Part shown: positions 5,182-5,529 of the stretch, in pieces | Layout of the letters: every line of letters begins with the position of its first letter | Position numbering within the stretch: position 1 is the first letter of the stretch | Assembly: GCA_019118985.1 (NCBI GenBank) | Contig: DWXX01000169.1 | Coordinates: 1-5,529, forward strand | Length of the DNA stretch: 5,529 nucleotides | Direction: 5' to 3' | From: Candidatus Faecalibacterium faecipullorum | GTDB taxonomy: Bacteria > Bacillota > Clostridia > Oscillospirales > Ruminococcaceae | Translations under genes and position numbers: made by a program | The notes under the pieces: model-generated | The model's database searches: none | Seen by the model: only the letters and a program-made list of their open reading frames with translations | What the model was told of the DNA's origin: nothing

Positions 5182-5517
5182 TCATGTGTCGGGTGAAAGA
5201 TTGCCGCCGAATAAAAGGGCAAGATAGTCCCGCCGCCCGTAGAGGACACGGTCTACATAGACGCCGCCGTCGGCCACGCGGTAGAAGGCGATATAGCTTC
5301 CGGTCACCAGAAAGCGGTAGCCTTCCTCCCGCACGTCGGCAATAGAGGACAGGACGGGGCCCACCTCAGGGTAGTCGGCAAGGCGGTCTACCGCGTCCAT
5401 GAGCCGGTTCAGCAGCCGTTCCGCCGCAGATACATTCTGGAGCTCACGCGCAACGTAGCTCCATATATCGTCCAGGTCCTGCAGGGCCGCCGCCGAATAG
5501 TGGATGTTATGCTTCAT
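5182..5517 (-). CDS. RelE/ParE-family type II toxin
   Basis: The 111-residue protein fits the plasmid-stabilisation/ParE-like toxin fold. It starts with YSAAALQDLDDIWSYVARE (7-25), the N-terminal helix pair of the family, followed by a helix with AAERLLNRLMDAVDRLADYPEVGPVL (31-56). The C-terminal sheet has YRFLVTGSYIAFYRV (67-81) and VYVDRVLYGRRDYLALLF (87-103). The conserved Tyr79-Arg80, Arg90 and Arg95-Arg96 are all present, so it looks intact. Family members either poison gyrase (ParE) or cut mRNA on the ribosome (RelE); the sequence alone does not decide, though the length and the GRRDY ending look ParE-like to me. The start at 5517 has AGGAAAG (5529-5523) in front. Its first bases, ATGA, contain a TGA (5516-5514) that could end an upstream antitoxin gene lying beyond the right edge. 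No antitoxin is visible in the window. Confidence 0.9.
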   Translation of the reverse strand: MKHNIHYSAAALQDLDDIWSYVARELQNVSAAERLLNRLMDAVDRLADYPEVGPVLSSIADVREEGYRFLVTGSYIAFYRVADGGVYVDRVLYGRRDYLALLFGGNLSPDT

Positions 5518-5529
5518 GGGCGCTTTCCT

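Overview
The window looks like a piece of the chromosome of a high-GC, low-oxygen gut Firmicute, most likely an Oscillospiraceae/Ruminococcaceae relative of Faecalibacterium, Gemmiger or Subdoligranulum. This rests on GC-rich codon use with strong AAGGAGG-type ribosome binding sites, consensus sigma-A promoters with TGn extended -10 boxes, and gene families typical of that group (a C-terminal Rpn/PD-(D/E)XK relic, a DhaS-like TetR regulator, a zinc-ribbon MscL). The taxonomic call is inference from style and gene content, not from a marker gene.

Layout, left to right. Bases 1-186 hold no gene, but contain two back-to-back intrinsic terminators: one on the plus strand for a gene that ends left of or at the window edge, and one on the minus strand for the next gene. 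Bases 208-678 (minus) are the C-terminal part of an Rpn-family nuclease/putative transposase whose catalytic N-terminal half is missing. A near-consensus promoter (714-742, minus) still fires into it. A divergent promoter (774-801) drives a TetR-family regulator (836-1402), which ends in its own terminator. Next comes an oleate hydratase gene (ohyA, 1535-3514) encoding a 659-residue FAD protein with about 60 extra N-terminal residues. A strong hairpin separates it from the convergent mscL (3587-4000, minus), a mechanosensitive channel whose cytoplasmic tail is a four-cysteine zinc ribbon. The AT-rich divergent intergenic region 4001-4261 carries the mscL promoter and two copies of a palindromic box 105 bp apart, one of them a perfect 26-bp palindrome just before the ribosome binding site of a lipoprotein gene (4262-5116). 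After another terminator, a RelE/ParE-type toxin gene (5182-5517, minus) runs in from the right edge. Its antitoxin would lie just outside the window.

How the parts relate. TetR and OhyA form the clearest functional pair: the regulator sits directly upstream on the same strand, and OhyA hydrates unsaturated fatty acids such as oleate, a membrane-toxic compound in the gut. Control of ohyA by the regulator is plausible but not proven by the sequence. MscL (osmotic safety valve), the surface lipoprotein and the toxin are separate transcription units, each bounded by hairpins. I see no clear new multi-gene system. The most unusual items are the zinc-ribbon MscL tail, the paired palindromic boxes between mscL and the lipoprotein gene, the N-terminally extended oleate hydratase, and the still-promoted Rpn C-terminal remnant.
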